From Lentzea fradiae (lineage in GTDB: Bacteria > Actinomycetota > Actinomycetes > Mycobacteriales > Pseudonocardiaceae), in contig NZ_FNCC01000001.1 in the NCBI RefSeq assembly GCF_900100955.1, forward strand, positions 310,001 to 374,000: a stretch of DNA of 64,000 bases, given 5' to 3'. The position numbers and the translations under genes were made by a program. Below the pieces are notes generated by a model. It worked only from the letters and a program-made list of their open reading frames with translations, was not told the DNA's origin and made no database searches. Shown here piece after piece: positions 54,382-64,000 of this stretch. Each line of letters starts with the position of its first letter. The stretch's first letter is position 1.

Positions 54382-56406
54382 GTGCTGAACCTTCTCGTGG
54401 CCCTTCTGGTGGCGCTCGCGCTCGCACCCGGCAGCAGCCCTTCGTGGACGCCGCCTGTTGAGACGGTTTCGGCCGGCGGTGCGCCGGACGGCGTAGCGGC
54501 CGGGGACGCGTGGGGTGGGGCGGCGGAGACGGAGGCCGCACCGCTTGGCGCCGCGCCGCCTTCCGGCCCGCCGAGCAGCACCGCACTACCAGCCGCCCAG
54601 CCCGACTCACCGCAGCCCACCGCACCACCTCTAGCCGCCCCGCCCGGCACGCCGCAGCCCACCACTCCACCTCTCGCCGCCACCGAGCTCGTCTGCGTCC
54701 TGCACTGCGACACCCGCGACCCGTCCCGGGCGGCCCAGGAGACGTTCCCCGTGCCGGAACGGCAGGTCAACGGCCGCCGCCTGGTCCTGCACGTCTCCGA
54801 CCGCGACGGGATGGCGTGGGGCAGCATCGACAACGGCGTCACGGGCGACTCGGTGTGGCTGGACCGGTCGTGGGACGGCGGTGCGAGCTGGGAGGGGTTG
54901 CTGGACCGGGCGAGCGTCCCGGCCTCGTGGACCGGTACCCGCACGCTGATGTACAACGTCACCGACCCGGTCCACCACCGGCGCGGCCTGATCCGCGCGT
55001 GCGGGGACGCGGCGGCGGTGACGTGCACGGACTGGATCTACCCCGCGGTGTGCGACGTCCTGTGCGACGGGGCGGGTGCCACGCAGGCCAACGGTGACGC
55101 GCAACCCGTTCCGCCGGCGACGTTGTCCGGTCGCACCATCCGGCTGCACACCGACCTGAACGGCATGGCGTGGGGCACGGTCGAGGCGGGCGGGCCCGGT
55201 GACGAGGTCTGGCTCGACCGGTCCTGGGACGGCGGGGCGAGCTGGCCGGGCGGGTCGTCGCTGGGGCGGACGTCGACGCCTGCCGGTGCGACGGGCACGG
55301 GCACCACGTTGTTCGCCACCCGCGACCCGCGTGGCCGGCACTTCGGTGGTGCCGTGCGCGCGTGCGGGCGGGAGGCGGCGCACCAGGAAGGCAGCTGCAC
55401 GGCGTGGGCGCGGCCGGTGCCGGGCCGGGTGCGGGCGGCGGCGGACGCGTTGATGTACGACTACGACCCGTCTGCCGCCTGGTGGCCGACGAGCTGGTGG
55501 AACTCGGCGACGACGCTCACGGCGCTGCTGGACTCGGGAATCCGGGAGTACGACTGGGTGGTCGCGCGGACGTTCGACGTCAACCGCGGCACGTTCGCGG
55601 CGGGAGAGCGCGGCACCGACCCGGTCGAGGGGAACTTCATCAGCCGTTCGATCGACGACAGCGCCTGGTGGGGGCTGGCGTGGGTGGCCGCGTACGACCG
55701 CACGGGCGACCGGCGCTACCTGGCGATGGCGACCACCATCGCGTCGTACGTGCACCAGTACTGGGACACCCGCACGTGCGGCGGTGGTGTTTGGTGGGAC
55801 CGCGAGCGCACGTACAAGAACGCCGTGACGAACGGCCAGTACGTCAGGCTGACCGCGTCGATCCACCGCCGGACGCCCGGCGACACCCTGTGGCTGCGGC
55901 GCGCCCGGACCGCCGCTGACTGGTACCTGGCCAGCGGCATGGTCAACTCGGCGAACCTGGTCAACGACGGGCTGAACGGCTCCTGCCGCAACAACGGCGG
56001 CACGGTCTGGTCCTACAACCAGGGCCTCGCCATCGGCGGGTTCACCGAGGTGTGGCGGGCGACGCGGGACAGCCGGTACCTCGACGCCGCGCGACGGCTC
56101 GCGGACGCCGCGATCACGAGCCCGGTCTTGACGCGCGACGGCGTGCTCACCGAGTCGTGCGACCTGTCCGCGTCCTGCGACGACAACCAGAAGCAGTTCA
56201 AGGGCGTCTTCATGCGCTACCTGAACGACCTCGCGCGGGCCACCGGGGCCGGCGCCTACCAGCAGTACGCGCGCCGCCAGTCCGACTCGGTGTGGACGGC
56301 GGGGCGGGACGCGCTGAACCGGATCGGGCAGCGCTGGGCCGGTGGCGCGCCGAACCAGGTGGACTGGCGCACGCAGGCGAGCGGGCTCGACGCCGTCGTC
56401 TCCTGA
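54382..56406 (+). CDS. Secreted GH76 alpha-1,6-mannanase with duplicated N-terminal modules
   Basis: 674 aa. A hydrophobic signal (about 1-18), a long Ala/Pro/Thr-rich linker (20-100), two copies of an about 90-residue module sharing WLDRSWDGGASW and a Cys pair, then a GH76 alpha/alpha barrel (about 350-670). The catalytic Asp pair in SIDDSAWWG is residues 425-426. GH76 enzymes cut alpha-1,6-mannan of fungal walls or mycobacterial lipomannan. It diverges from the sigma-GH128 gene, whose sigma part may control it. The GTG start is uncertain; GTG 54373 is an in-frame alternative. Confidence 0.85.
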   Translation: MLNLLVALLVALALAPGSSPSWTPPVETVSAGGAPDGVAAGDAWGGAAETEAAPLGAAPPSGPPSSTALPAAQPDSPQPTAPPLAAPPGTPQPTTPPLAATELVCVLHCDTRDPSRAAQETFPVPERQVNGRRLVLHVSDRDGMAWGSIDNGVTGDSVWLDRSWDGGASWEGLLDRASVPASWTGTRTLMYNVTDPVHHRRGLIRACGDAAAVTCTDWIYPAVCDVLCDGAGATQANGDAQPVPPATLSGRTIRLHTDLNGMAWGTVEAGGPGDEVWLDRSWDGGASWPGGSSLGRTSTPAGATGTGTTLFATRDPRGRHFGGAVRACGREAAHQEGSCTAWARPVPGRVRAAADALMYDYDPSAAWWPTSWWNSATTLTALLDSGIREYDWVVARTFDVNRGTFAAGERGTDPVEGNFISRSIDDSAWWGLAWVAAYDRTGDRRYLAMATTIASYVHQYWDTRTCGGGVWWDRERTYKNAVTNGQYVRLTASIHRRTPGDTLWLRRARTAADWYLASGMVNSANLVNDGLNGSCRNNGGTVWSYNQGLAIGGFTEVWRATRDSRYLDAARRLADAAITSPVLTRDGVLTESCDLSASCDDNQKQFKGVFMRYLNDLARATGAGAYQQYARRQSDSVWTAGRDALNRIGQRWAGGAPNQVDWRTQASGLDAVVS

Positions 56407-56567
56407 AGACGTTCACTCACAGCGACGAACGACGCCGTCCGTTTGGCCATGCTCCGATCGCGCCCGAACGCGCTTCCACCTGCGTTGAGGCCGTGACTCG
56501 ACCACGACCCTAGTTACTCATGGTGAAGTTTTGGGACTAACTGACAGATGACCCGAATCGAGAAGCA

Positions 56568-57476
56568 ATGGACAAGGCATCCGTCGCGCGCTTCCTGCTG
56601 CTGGCGCTGCTGTGGGGAAGCAGCTTCACCTTCATCAAGGTCTCACTCGAAGGTCTGACACCGGGCCAGCTCGTGCTCGCCAGACTCGTGCTCGGAGCGG
56701 CGGTCCTGCTCTCGATCGTGGCCGTCCGCAAGGTGACGCTGCCGCGGTCGGCCGTGGTGTGGGGCCACATCGCGGCCGCCGGGCTGTTCGGCAACGTCAT
56801 CCCGTTCCTCCTGCTGTCCTACGGCGAGAAGACGACCGGCGCGGGCATCGCGGGCGTCCTCATCGGGGCCACCCCGCTGCTCACCCTGGCGCTGGCCACG
56901 GCCGCGCTGCCGACCGAGCGGGCCACCTCGCGCAAGGCGGTCGGGCTCGCGCTCGGCTTCGTCGGCGTGGTGCTGCTGATCGGGCCGTGGCACGAGTCGC
57001 TCGGCTCGCTCAGCGGGCGGATGGCCTGCTTCGGCGCGGCCGTGAGCTACGCGATCGGCTTCGTGTACGTCCGCAAGCACCTGTCCCCGCTCGGGCTGGC
57101 GCCGCTGGCGCTGGCCGCGTCGCAGCTCGTCGCGGCGGCGGTGCTGCAGGCGCTGGTGACGCCGTTCCTCGACTGGCGCGTGCCGGACCTCACCACGCCG
57201 GTGACGCTCAGCATCGTGCTGCTCGGCGTGCTCAGCACCGGACTGGCCTACGTGCTGTACTTCCGCCTCATCGGCGACGTCGGCGCGACGACGGCCTCGG
57301 CGGTGAACTACGTGGTGCCGGTGTTCGCGGTGCTGATCGGCGTGACGTTCCTCGGTGAGCCCGTCACCTGGAACCTCCTGGCCGGTGGCCTGGTGGTGCT
57401 GGTGGGCGTGGCCTACGCGGAGAACCGGCTGGGCCAGCTGCGGGCGGACCGCGAGAAGGCCGGAGCCCTCCGGTGA
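56568..57476 (+). CDS. EamA/DMT-family exporter
   Basis: 302 aa with ten helices in two EamA repeats (residues 1-140 and 146-290), each with the WGSSF or ALGFVGV-type signature. E. coli EamA exports O-acetylserine and cysteine. Here cysE follows with a 4-nt overlap and cysK after that, so the protein probably exports cysteine, O-acetylserine or a derived compound. ATG 56568 follows an AT-rich region. A TAGTT-x-AACT-rich segment (56510-56545) may carry the promoter. Confidence 0.9.
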   Translation: MDKASVARFLLLALLWGSSFTFIKVSLEGLTPGQLVLARLVLGAAVLLSIVAVRKVTLPRSAVVWGHIAAAGLFGNVIPFLLLSYGEKTTGAGIAGVLIGATPLLTLALATAALPTERATSRKAVGLALGFVGVVLLIGPWHESLGSLSGRMACFGAAVSYAIGFVYVRKHLSPLGLAPLALAASQLVAAAVLQALVTPFLDWRVPDLTTPVTLSIVLLGVLSTGLAYVLYFRLIGDVGATTASAVNYVVPVFAVLIGVTFLGEPVTWNLLAGGLVVLVGVAYAENRLGQLRADREKAGALR

Positions 57477-58114
57477 CCCCGCGGGCGCTGCTGCGAAGGC
57501 TCGCCGCGGACCTCGACATGGTGATGGACCGCGACCCGTCGATCCTGTCGCGCAGCGAGGCACTGCTGCACCCGACGGTCATCGCTACGTGGGGCCATCG
57601 CGTGTCGCACCTGCTGCACCTGCGGGGTCACCGCCGCGGCGCCCGCCTGGTCATGGTGCTCGCGAGGCTGCTGACCGGCGGCATCGAGATCCACCCCGGC
57701 GCGACGATCGGCCGCGGGTTCTTCATCGACCACGGCGCCGGTGTCGTGGTCGGCGAGACGGCGGTGATCGGCGACGACGTGACGATCTTCCACCAGGTCA
57801 CGCTCGGCGCGGTCGGGTGGTGGCACGACAACCAGCGGCCGGAGGGCTCGCGCCGCCACCCGAAGCTCGGCGACCGGGTCGTCGTCGGCGCGAACGCGAC
57901 GCTGCTCGGGCCGATCACCGTCGGCCACGACTCCGTGGTGGGCGCGCAGGCGCTCGTCATCCGCGACGTGCCGGCGGACTCGCGGGTCCTCGCTCCGTTC
58001 TCCATCCCGAACGTCAGGTCGACCCGCGGTGTGGCGAAGGCGGCCAGGCCCCGCCAGTCCGTCGTCGTCGCCGGCCAGAAGCACAAGGGCGCGGCCGTGT
58101 TCCCCAGCTGGTGA
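57473..58114 (+). CDS. cysE: Serine O-acetyltransferase
   Basis: 213 aa, EpsC-type. The left-handed beta-helix hexapeptide repeats are clear (IHPGATIGRGFFIDHGAG, VVVGETAVIGDDVTIFHQVTLGAVG), with the catalytic His in IDHG. It acetylates serine with acetyl-CoA to O-acetylserine, the cysteine precursor. GTG 57473 overlaps the eamA stop; cysK starts 24 nt downstream. Confidence 0.93.
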   Translation: MTPRALLRRLAADLDMVMDRDPSILSRSEALLHPTVIATWGHRVSHLLHLRGHRRGARLVMVLARLLTGGIEIHPGATIGRGFFIDHGAGVVVGETAVIGDDVTIFHQVTLGAVGWWHDNQRPEGSRRHPKLGDRVVVGANATLLGPITVGHDSVVGAQALVIRDVPADSRVLAPFSIPNVRSTRGVAKAARPRQSVVVAGQKHKGAAVFPSW

Positions 58115-58138
58115 CCACCGAAGCAGATCGGAGGGCTC

Positions 58139-59134
58139 GTGGAGACCCGAGTCAGTCAGCCCCTCACCCGACGACCACCCGCTCAGTCGCTCGTGGACCT
58201 GGTCGGCGGCACCCCCACCGTCCGGCTCGACCTCGGCGTCACCACCGCGCACCTGCACGCCAAGCTGGAGATGGCGAACCCGCTGTCGAGCGTGAAGGAC
58301 CGCGCCGCGCTGTACATGATCGACGGCGCGGAACGGCGCGGGCAGCTCACCAGGGGCTCCGGCACGATCGTCGAGGCGACGTCGGGCAACACCGGCATCT
58401 CGATGGCGGCCATCGCCGCCGCGCGCGGCTACCGGTGCGTGATCGTCCTGCCGGACAGCGCCACCAGTGAACGCGTCCAGCTGCTGAAGGCGTTCGGCGC
58501 GGAGATCGTGATGACGCCCCACCAGGAGGGGTACGTCGCCGCGATCGCCAAGGCCGAGGAGATCCACCGCGACCGGCCGGGGTCGTGGTTCGCCTGCCAG
58601 CACGAGAACCCCGACAACGTGGCGGCGCACTACGCCACCACCGGACCGGAGATCTGGAACGACTTCGACGGCGACGTGGACGTCTTCGTCTGCGGCGTCG
58701 GCACCGGCGGCACGCTCAGCGGCACCGCGAAGTACCTCAAGGAGCGCAACCCCGCCGTCCGCGTGGTCGCGGTCGAGCCGGAGGGCTCGCCCGTGCTGAG
58801 CCAGGGCTGGGGCGGCCTGCACCGCATCCCCGGCCTGAACGGCGGCTTCGTCGCGCCCACCACGGACGTCGGCCTCATCGACGAGGTGCTCGCGGTGTCC
58901 GACGAGGACGCCTACCGCACCGCGCGGGAGCTGGCGCGCACGGCGGGGCTGCTGGTCGGCGTCTCGTCCGGCGCGGCGGCCCACGCCTGCCGGGTGCTCT
59001 CCGCGCGGCCGGAGCTCGCCGGCAAGAACTTGGTGACCGTCTTCCCGGACACGGGTGAGCGGTACCTCTCGTGGTTCAACCAGGAAGACACGACCGACAG
59101 CGGCGAGACGACCGCGGCCATCGACGAGGAGTGA
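58139..59134 (+). CDS. cysK: Cysteine synthase-family PLP enzyme
   Basis: 331 aa fold-type II PLP enzyme. PLP lysine in SSVKDRAA, phosphate-contact GTGGT, and the SGNTG substrate loop are clear. It forms cysteine from O-acetylserine and sulfide. An N-terminal extension of about 20 residues (SQPLTRRPPAQ) precedes the domain. Because it sits in a dedicated operon with its own exporter and cupin, a second nucleophile or a non-primary role is possible. GTG 58139, GGAGG upstream. Confidence 0.9.
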   Translation: METRVSQPLTRRPPAQSLVDLVGGTPTVRLDLGVTTAHLHAKLEMANPLSSVKDRAALYMIDGAERRGQLTRGSGTIVEATSGNTGISMAAIAAARGYRCVIVLPDSATSERVQLLKAFGAEIVMTPHQEGYVAAIAKAEEIHRDRPGSWFACQHENPDNVAAHYATTGPEIWNDFDGDVDVFVCGVGTGGTLSGTAKYLKERNPAVRVVAVEPEGSPVLSQGWGGLHRIPGLNGGFVAPTTDVGLIDEVLAVSDEDAYRTARELARTAGLLVGVSSGAAAHACRVLSARPELAGKNLVTVFPDTGERYLSWFNQEDTTDSGETTAAIDEE

Positions 59135-59140
59135 CCGGAC

Positions 59141-59635
59141 ATGACGCAAGTGCCCAACATCCTGCTTCCCGGTGAAGGCGAGTCGGTGCAGATCGGCACC
59201 ACCACGCACACCACGTTCAAGGCGCGGGGCAGCGAGACGGACGGCAGGCTCGGTCTGTACGAGCACCGGATGGACCCCGGTGCCCCCGGCGCCTCGCCGC
59301 ACGTCCACAACGAGCAGCTGGAGGCGTTCTACGTCCTGGGCGGCGTGGTGGAGCTGCACCTCGACGGCAAGTCGTTCGCCGCGCCGCCCGGCACGTACGT
59401 CAACGTGCCGATGGGTGTCTCGCACGGGTTCCACAACCCGTACGCGGACCAGGCGAAGATGCTCATCATCTTCACCCCGGCGCTCAACCGCGAGGAGTAC
59501 TTCCGCGGCCTCGCGGAGCTGTACGCGGACGGCAACAAGCCCACCGAGGACGAGCTGCTGACGCTGATGGAGAAGTACGACCAGTTCGAGGTCGACCTCA
59601 ACGGCCACAACGTGCCGAACTGGGGCAGGCACTGA
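59141..59635 (+). CDS. Cupin-domain protein
   Basis: 164 aa. Cupin motif 1 SPHVHNEQLEAFYVLGG has the H-x-H and Glu that bind metal; motif 2 is MGVSHGFHN (His). It may be a metal-dependent dioxygenase or isomerase. It is the last gene of the eamA-cysE-cysK operon, 6 nt behind cysK, so a role on cysteine or a cysteine product is suggested but not shown. A strong terminator follows. Confidence 0.88.
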   Translation: MTQVPNILLPGEGESVQIGTTTHTTFKARGSETDGRLGLYEHRMDPGAPGASPHVHNEQLEAFYVLGGVVELHLDGKSFAAPPGTYVNVPMGVSHGFHNPYADQAKMLIIFTPALNREEYFRGLAELYADGNKPTEDELLTLMEKYDQFEVDLNGHNVPNWGRH

Positions 59636-59644
59636 GCTTCCGGT

Positions 59645-59681
59645 GGTCCGGGCGGCGCCGCTCCTGAGCGCCGCCCGGACC
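59645..59681. terminator. Bidirectional terminator
   Basis: GGTCCGGGCGGCGC (59645-59658) and GCGCCGCCCGGACC (59668-59681) give a 14-bp stem with a 9-nt loop. It lies 9 nt after the cupin stop and 7 nt before the end of the PKD gene on the other strand. Confidence 0.88.
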
Positions 59682-59688
59682 GGTCCCG

Positions 59689-61125
59689 CTACCGGGTGGC
59701 GGTCACGGTCGTCTCGGCCACGCGCTCGTTGTCGGCCGGGTTGTTGTCGTCGCCGGAGGCGAGACGCACCCGTGCCTTCAGCGTCGCCTTGCCGATGGCC
59801 GCGTCCTCACCGGTGTAGGTGTAGGTGAACGGCACGACCGTCGTGCCGTTCTTCGCCACGTGCCCGTCCGCCGTGCCGACGACGGTCCAGTAGCCCGTGG
59901 GCAGGCGCCGCAGCAGCTCGACGACGATGTCCTCGTCGTACCGCGTGGTGGACACCGACACCGTGACGTCACCGGTCGAGCCGGCCGTCGCGGTGGCGGG
60001 CGCGACGAGGTCCGCCACGGTCACGTCGTGCGTCTCCACCTTGAACTTCCGCGTGGTGGAGCCGGAACGGCCGTCCGCCGTGTACCCGCTGACGGTCAGG
60101 TCGTACTCGCCGTCCGCCGCGTAGCGGTGCGAGACGGTCGCCGTGCCGGGAACGGCCGGGATCGCGGCGGCGGCGCCGTCACCGAAGCGGACCTCGCCAC
60201 CCGCGAGCCAGCGGCCCGCCGGGTCACCGGGGTCGATCTCGAACACGATCTCGTCGAAGACGCCCGGCCGCGCGGGGGAGAAGTACCGCAGGGCCGGTGC
60301 GATCCCCGGCGCGTCCGACAGCCGCAACGTCAGCGCCGCCGCGTCGTAGTCGCTGTTCGCGATCCGCACGTAGTAGGTCTCGCCAGGGGTGGCCGTGAAG
60401 ATCGCCGGGGCGTGGCTCGTCTGCCGGCACTCCACCTCGGTGAGATCGCTCTTGCGGAAGACCGCGACCGAGGCGGCGCTGCTCCTCTGGGTCACCTCCG
60501 CGGCGACGACCCGTTCCCGGCCGGTGGTGTAGCGGTACCACAGTGACCGGTCGGAACCGGTGTCGCAGCTCGCCTCGACCTCGTCCTGCTCCACCGTGGC
60601 GGGACCGGTGTCGCCCGCGACGTCGGTGTCGAGCGGCACGTCCGCCGCCGCCGCGAGGTCGTCGTTGGCCGCCCTCGGCACCGGCGTGAGGCTGAGCGTG
60701 ACCGGGCCCGCGTACCGGGTGTCCTGCACCAGCAGGTGGTAGGTCGTGCCCGCCTTCACCGCGAACGTGTCCGAACCGCCGCCGTGCGGGTACTGGCAGG
60801 CCCCGGCCCAGCTCAGCGCGCCGCGGTCACCGGTGTACACGGAGACGGCGGGCTTGCGGTCCTCCTCCCGGTCCGTCGCGAACGCCACGAAACCGTCGGC
60901 GGGCGCGGTGTAGCGGTACCAGACGCTGCTGGTGCTCCACCAGCAGAGCTGCGGGTCGTCGGCCGCGGCCGTGCCCTCCTTCGTGTCCACGGTGGACGTG
61001 AAGGGCAGTGCGGTGACCGGCGTGGCGCCGGAGAAGTCGTCGTTGGCTGGCGGTGCCGCGTGGGCCGCCGCCGGTGCCAGGACCGCGGCCAGCAGGGCCG
61101 CGGCTCCGATCATCAGTACGCGCAA
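59689..61125 (-). CDS. Secreted PKD-domain protein
   Basis: 478 aa from TTG 61125. A signal peptide (about 1-25, ending AHA) is followed by two related beta-sandwich modules that each begin with NDD (PPANDDFSGATP and AANDDLAAAAD), with paired Cys and a V/L-WYRYT segment. Then a PKD-like domain (around ARYFSPARPGVFD to VSHRYAADGEYDLTVSGY) and an Ig-like end follow. It should be extracellular and may bind polysaccharide or peptidoglycan. TTG was preferred as GGGGA lies upstream; ATG 61113 is possible. No enzyme domain is seen. Confidence 0.78.
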   Translation of the reverse strand: MRVLMIGAAALLAAVLAPAAAHAAPPANDDFSGATPVTALPFTSTVDTKEGTAAADDPQLCWWSTSSVWYRYTAPADGFVAFATDREEDRKPAVSVYTGDRGALSWAGACQYPHGGGSDTFAVKAGTTYHLLVQDTRYAGPVTLSLTPVPRAANDDLAAAADVPLDTDVAGDTGPATVEQDEVEASCDTGSDRSLWYRYTTGRERVVAAEVTQRSSAASVAVFRKSDLTEVECRQTSHAPAIFTATPGETYYVRIANSDYDAAALTLRLSDAPGIAPALRYFSPARPGVFDEIVFEIDPGDPAGRWLAGGEVRFGDGAAAAIPAVPGTATVSHRYAADGEYDLTVSGYTADGRSGSTTRKFKVETHDVTVADLVAPATATAGSTGDVTVSVSTTRYDEDIVVELLRRLPTGYWTVVGTADGHVAKNGTTVVPFTYTYTGEDAAIGKATLKARVRLASGDDNNPADNERVAETTVTATR

Positions 61126-61215
61126 GTCGTTCCCCAGTGTCCGTGAGCCGCTTCGGTGCGGCCCTCTGATCACTGGACGCCGCGGGCGGTGCGCGGGGAT
61201 GGGCCGCGGCGCGAA

Positions 61216-61235
61216 GTTCGGTCGAACGACCGAAC
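61216..61235. promoter_or_regulatory. Palindromic operator upstream of the PKD gene
   Basis: GTTCGGTCG-AA-CGACCGAAC has exact 9-bp arms around two bases and lies 91-110 nt upstream of the PKD gene start. A regulator-binding site is likely; the regulator is unknown. Confidence 0.55.
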
Positions 61236-61248
61236 CGGGGACAGCCGA

Positions 61249-61282
61249 AAGGCCCAGTCACGGGGTGAGGTGACCGGGCCTT
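61249..61282 (-). terminator. Terminator after the xylanase gene
   Basis: AAGGCCC-A-GTCAC (61249-61261) and GTGAC-C-GGGCCTT (61270-61282) form a 12-bp stem with one mismatch and an 8-nt loop. On the minus strand it lies 59 nt past the xylanase stop. Confidence 0.75.
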
Positions 61283-61340
61283 CGTCCACTGTGGAGTGGA
61301 AGGGTGGGGCCTCCTGCTCAGAGGCCCCACCCGAGCTGGA

Positions 61341-63092
<1,752 letters not shown>

Positions 63093-63098
63093 TAGGCT
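63093..63098 (+). promoter_or_regulatory. -10 box of a leaderless gene
   Basis: TAGGCT ends 6 nt before ATG 63105. This is the TANNNT spacing seen at the other predicted leaderless genes in the window. Confidence 0.5.
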
Positions 63099-63104
63099 GT
63101 GATC

Positions 63105-63881
63105 ATGATGGATCGCCGGCCGGGTGGTGTGCTCGTAACAGGAGCGTCACGGGGGATCGGCCGCGCGACGGCCGTGGCGTTCGCCGCGCTGGGGCACCGC
63201 GTCGCCGTCCACTGCGGCAGCCGCCGTGACGAGGCGCAGGAGACGCTCTCCCTCCTGGCGGGCGACGGGCACGCGCTGGTCGCGGGCGACCTCGCCGACC
63301 AGGAGACGGCCCGTGCCGTGGTCGCCGAGGCGGTGGCCCTGCTCGGCGAGGTCGACGTGCTGGTGAACAACGCCGCGGTCGCGCCGGCGCCCGGCAACCT
63401 GCACCGGATCGGTGAGGCGTCGTGGGACGAGTGGACCTCGGCCTGGCGGACGATGGTGGACGTCAACCTCCTCGGCGCGGTCAACACCACCTGGGCCGTG
63501 GCACGGCACCTCGTCGAACGCGGCGCGCCCGGCAGCATCGTCAACGTCGGCTCGCGGGGCGCCTTCCGCGGCGAACCCGACTTCCCGGCCTACGGCGCGA
63601 CCAAGGCGGCGCTGCACGCGTTCGGTCAGTCGGCGGCTGTCGCGCTGGCCCCGCACCGGATCTCGGTCACGTCGGTCGCGCCGGGGTTCATCGCGACCGA
63701 ACGCCAGGCGGCGAAGCTGAGCGGAGCCGAGGGGGACGCGGTGCGCGACCAGAGCCCGTTCGGCAGGGTCGGCACACCGGAGGAGGTCGCGGCCGCCGTC
63801 GTGCACCTGGCCTCGCCCGCCGCGGCCTGGTCGTCCGGCGCGGTGGTGGACCTCAACGGCGCCTCGTACCTGCGCTCGTAG
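63105..63881 (+). CDS. SDR-family oxidoreductase, paralogue of 13129-13866
   Basis: 258 aa classical SDR: TGASRGIG, NNAAVAP, the catalytic Ser in SIVNVGSRGA and YGATK with Tyr and Lys. The segment RGAFRGEPDFPAYGATKAAL and the end NGASYLR match the SDR at 13129-13866 closely. The substrate is unknown. ATG 63105 lies 6 nt after TAGGCT and may be a leaderless start. A phosphotransferase gene follows after 7 nt. Confidence 0.88.
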   Translation: MMDRRPGGVLVTGASRGIGRATAVAFAALGHRVAVHCGSRRDEAQETLSLLAGDGHALVAGDLADQETARAVVAEAVALLGEVDVLVNNAAVAPAPGNLHRIGEASWDEWTSAWRTMVDVNLLGAVNTTWAVARHLVERGAPGSIVNVGSRGAFRGEPDFPAYGATKAALHAFGQSAAVALAPHRISVTSVAPGFIATERQAAKLSGAEGDAVRDQSPFGRVGTPEEVAAAVVHLASPAAAWSSGAVVDLNGASYLRS

Positions 63882-63888
63882 GTCTGCC

Positions 63889-64000
63889 GTGGACGAGCGC
63901 ACCCTGAACCGCGTCCTGGCCGCCGCCGGTGTCGACCCCGCCACCGTCACCGGCTGGGCCGAGCTGACCGGGGGAACCTTCAACGCCGCCTACCGGATCG
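63889..64000 (+). CDS. Phosphotransferase (APH-like), N-terminal fragment cut by window edge
   Basis: From GTG 63889, the reading runs open to the end (37 codons). ELTGGTFNAAYRI is the usual opening of the glycine-rich loop of aminoglycoside phosphotransferase-like kinases. Only the N-terminal lobe is seen, and the catalytic HGD motif is outside. Seven nt after the SDR stop, so it is co-transcribed. The substrate is unknown. Confidence 0.6.
   Translation, partial: MDERTLNRVLAAAGVDPATVTGWAELTGGTFNAAYRI

Noticed and set aside
63147-63983. 278-codon minus frame over the SDR
   Set aside because: Antisense to a well-supported SDR; codon-position GC fits the plus-strand gene.

Overview
The window is about 72% GC, uses many GTG and TTG starts, and carries an actinomycete gene set: AfsR/SARP-type regulator, class F sortase, Ppm/Lnt pair, DUF6292, single-chain acyl-CoA carboxylase, and DasR- and xylanase-type operator boxes. 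It most resembles a chromosomal segment of a soil actinomycete of the Pseudonocardiaceae (Lentzea/Saccharothrix/Saccharopolyspora-like). I see no phage, transposon, CRISPR array or large biosynthetic cluster. Both edges cut genes: the 3' end of lnt on the left and the 5' end of a phosphotransferase on the right.

Layout. 1-3.9 kb: lnt/ppm lipoprotein and mannosyl-carrier pair; a B12-type MerR regulator with a TspO operon behind a MerR-like promoter; a tRNA-Tyr; a Gmad2-LysM protein. 4.1-9.6 kb: a 1,821-aa acyl-CoA carboxylase holding all catalytic parts in one chain. 9.6-11.8 kb: a decayed 5'-nucleotidase copy, an intact copy, and a paired SMR efflux operon with a palindrome against its start codon. 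11.7-17.9 kb: GH18 chitinase under a DasR box, SDR, membrane Ser/Thr kinase, RHH-ClpN protein, and a WYL regulator/VOC pair. 17.9-27.7 kb: SLOG protein, flavoprotein, tyrosine phosphatase, MerR-MOSC, PhoD phosphatase with a propeller protein, and secreted hydrolases. 27.7-33.9 kb: aldehyde dehydrogenase with DUF779 and a GAF regulator, a Cys-rich protein, a PfkB kinase, and a sortase F/DUF4397 pair. 33.8-39.1 kb: a five-gene NikABCDE-like ABC operon diverging from a 61-aa peptide with 22 histidines across a Nur-like box. 39-50.6 kb: sugar-acid dehydratase, MMPL/TetR, MFS, an EEP-family nuclease, and a SARP regulator. 50.6-56.4 kb: the most unusual locus, an ECF sigma factor fused through a zinc finger and one membrane helix to an extracellular GH128-like glycosidase, followed by DUF1996 and DUF305 proteins and facing a secreted GH76 enzyme. 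56.5-59.7 kb: an EamA-cysE-cysK-cupin operon. 59.7-64 kb: secreted PKD protein, GH10 xylanase, SDR and a partial phosphotransferase.

Themes. Secreted polysaccharide degradation (GH18, GH128, GH76, GH10) is spread along the window with plausible dedicated controls: a DasR box, a CGAAAC-A-GTTTCG box, and a sigma factor physically joined to a glycosidase. Several regulator/target pairs have clear inverted repeats (WYL/VOC, GAF/ALDH, TetR/MMPL, SMR, RHH-ClpN). At least four genes appear leaderless, with a TANNNT -10 box 6-7 nt before the start codon. All functional statements are read from the sequence and family knowledge; none has been tested by search or experiment here.
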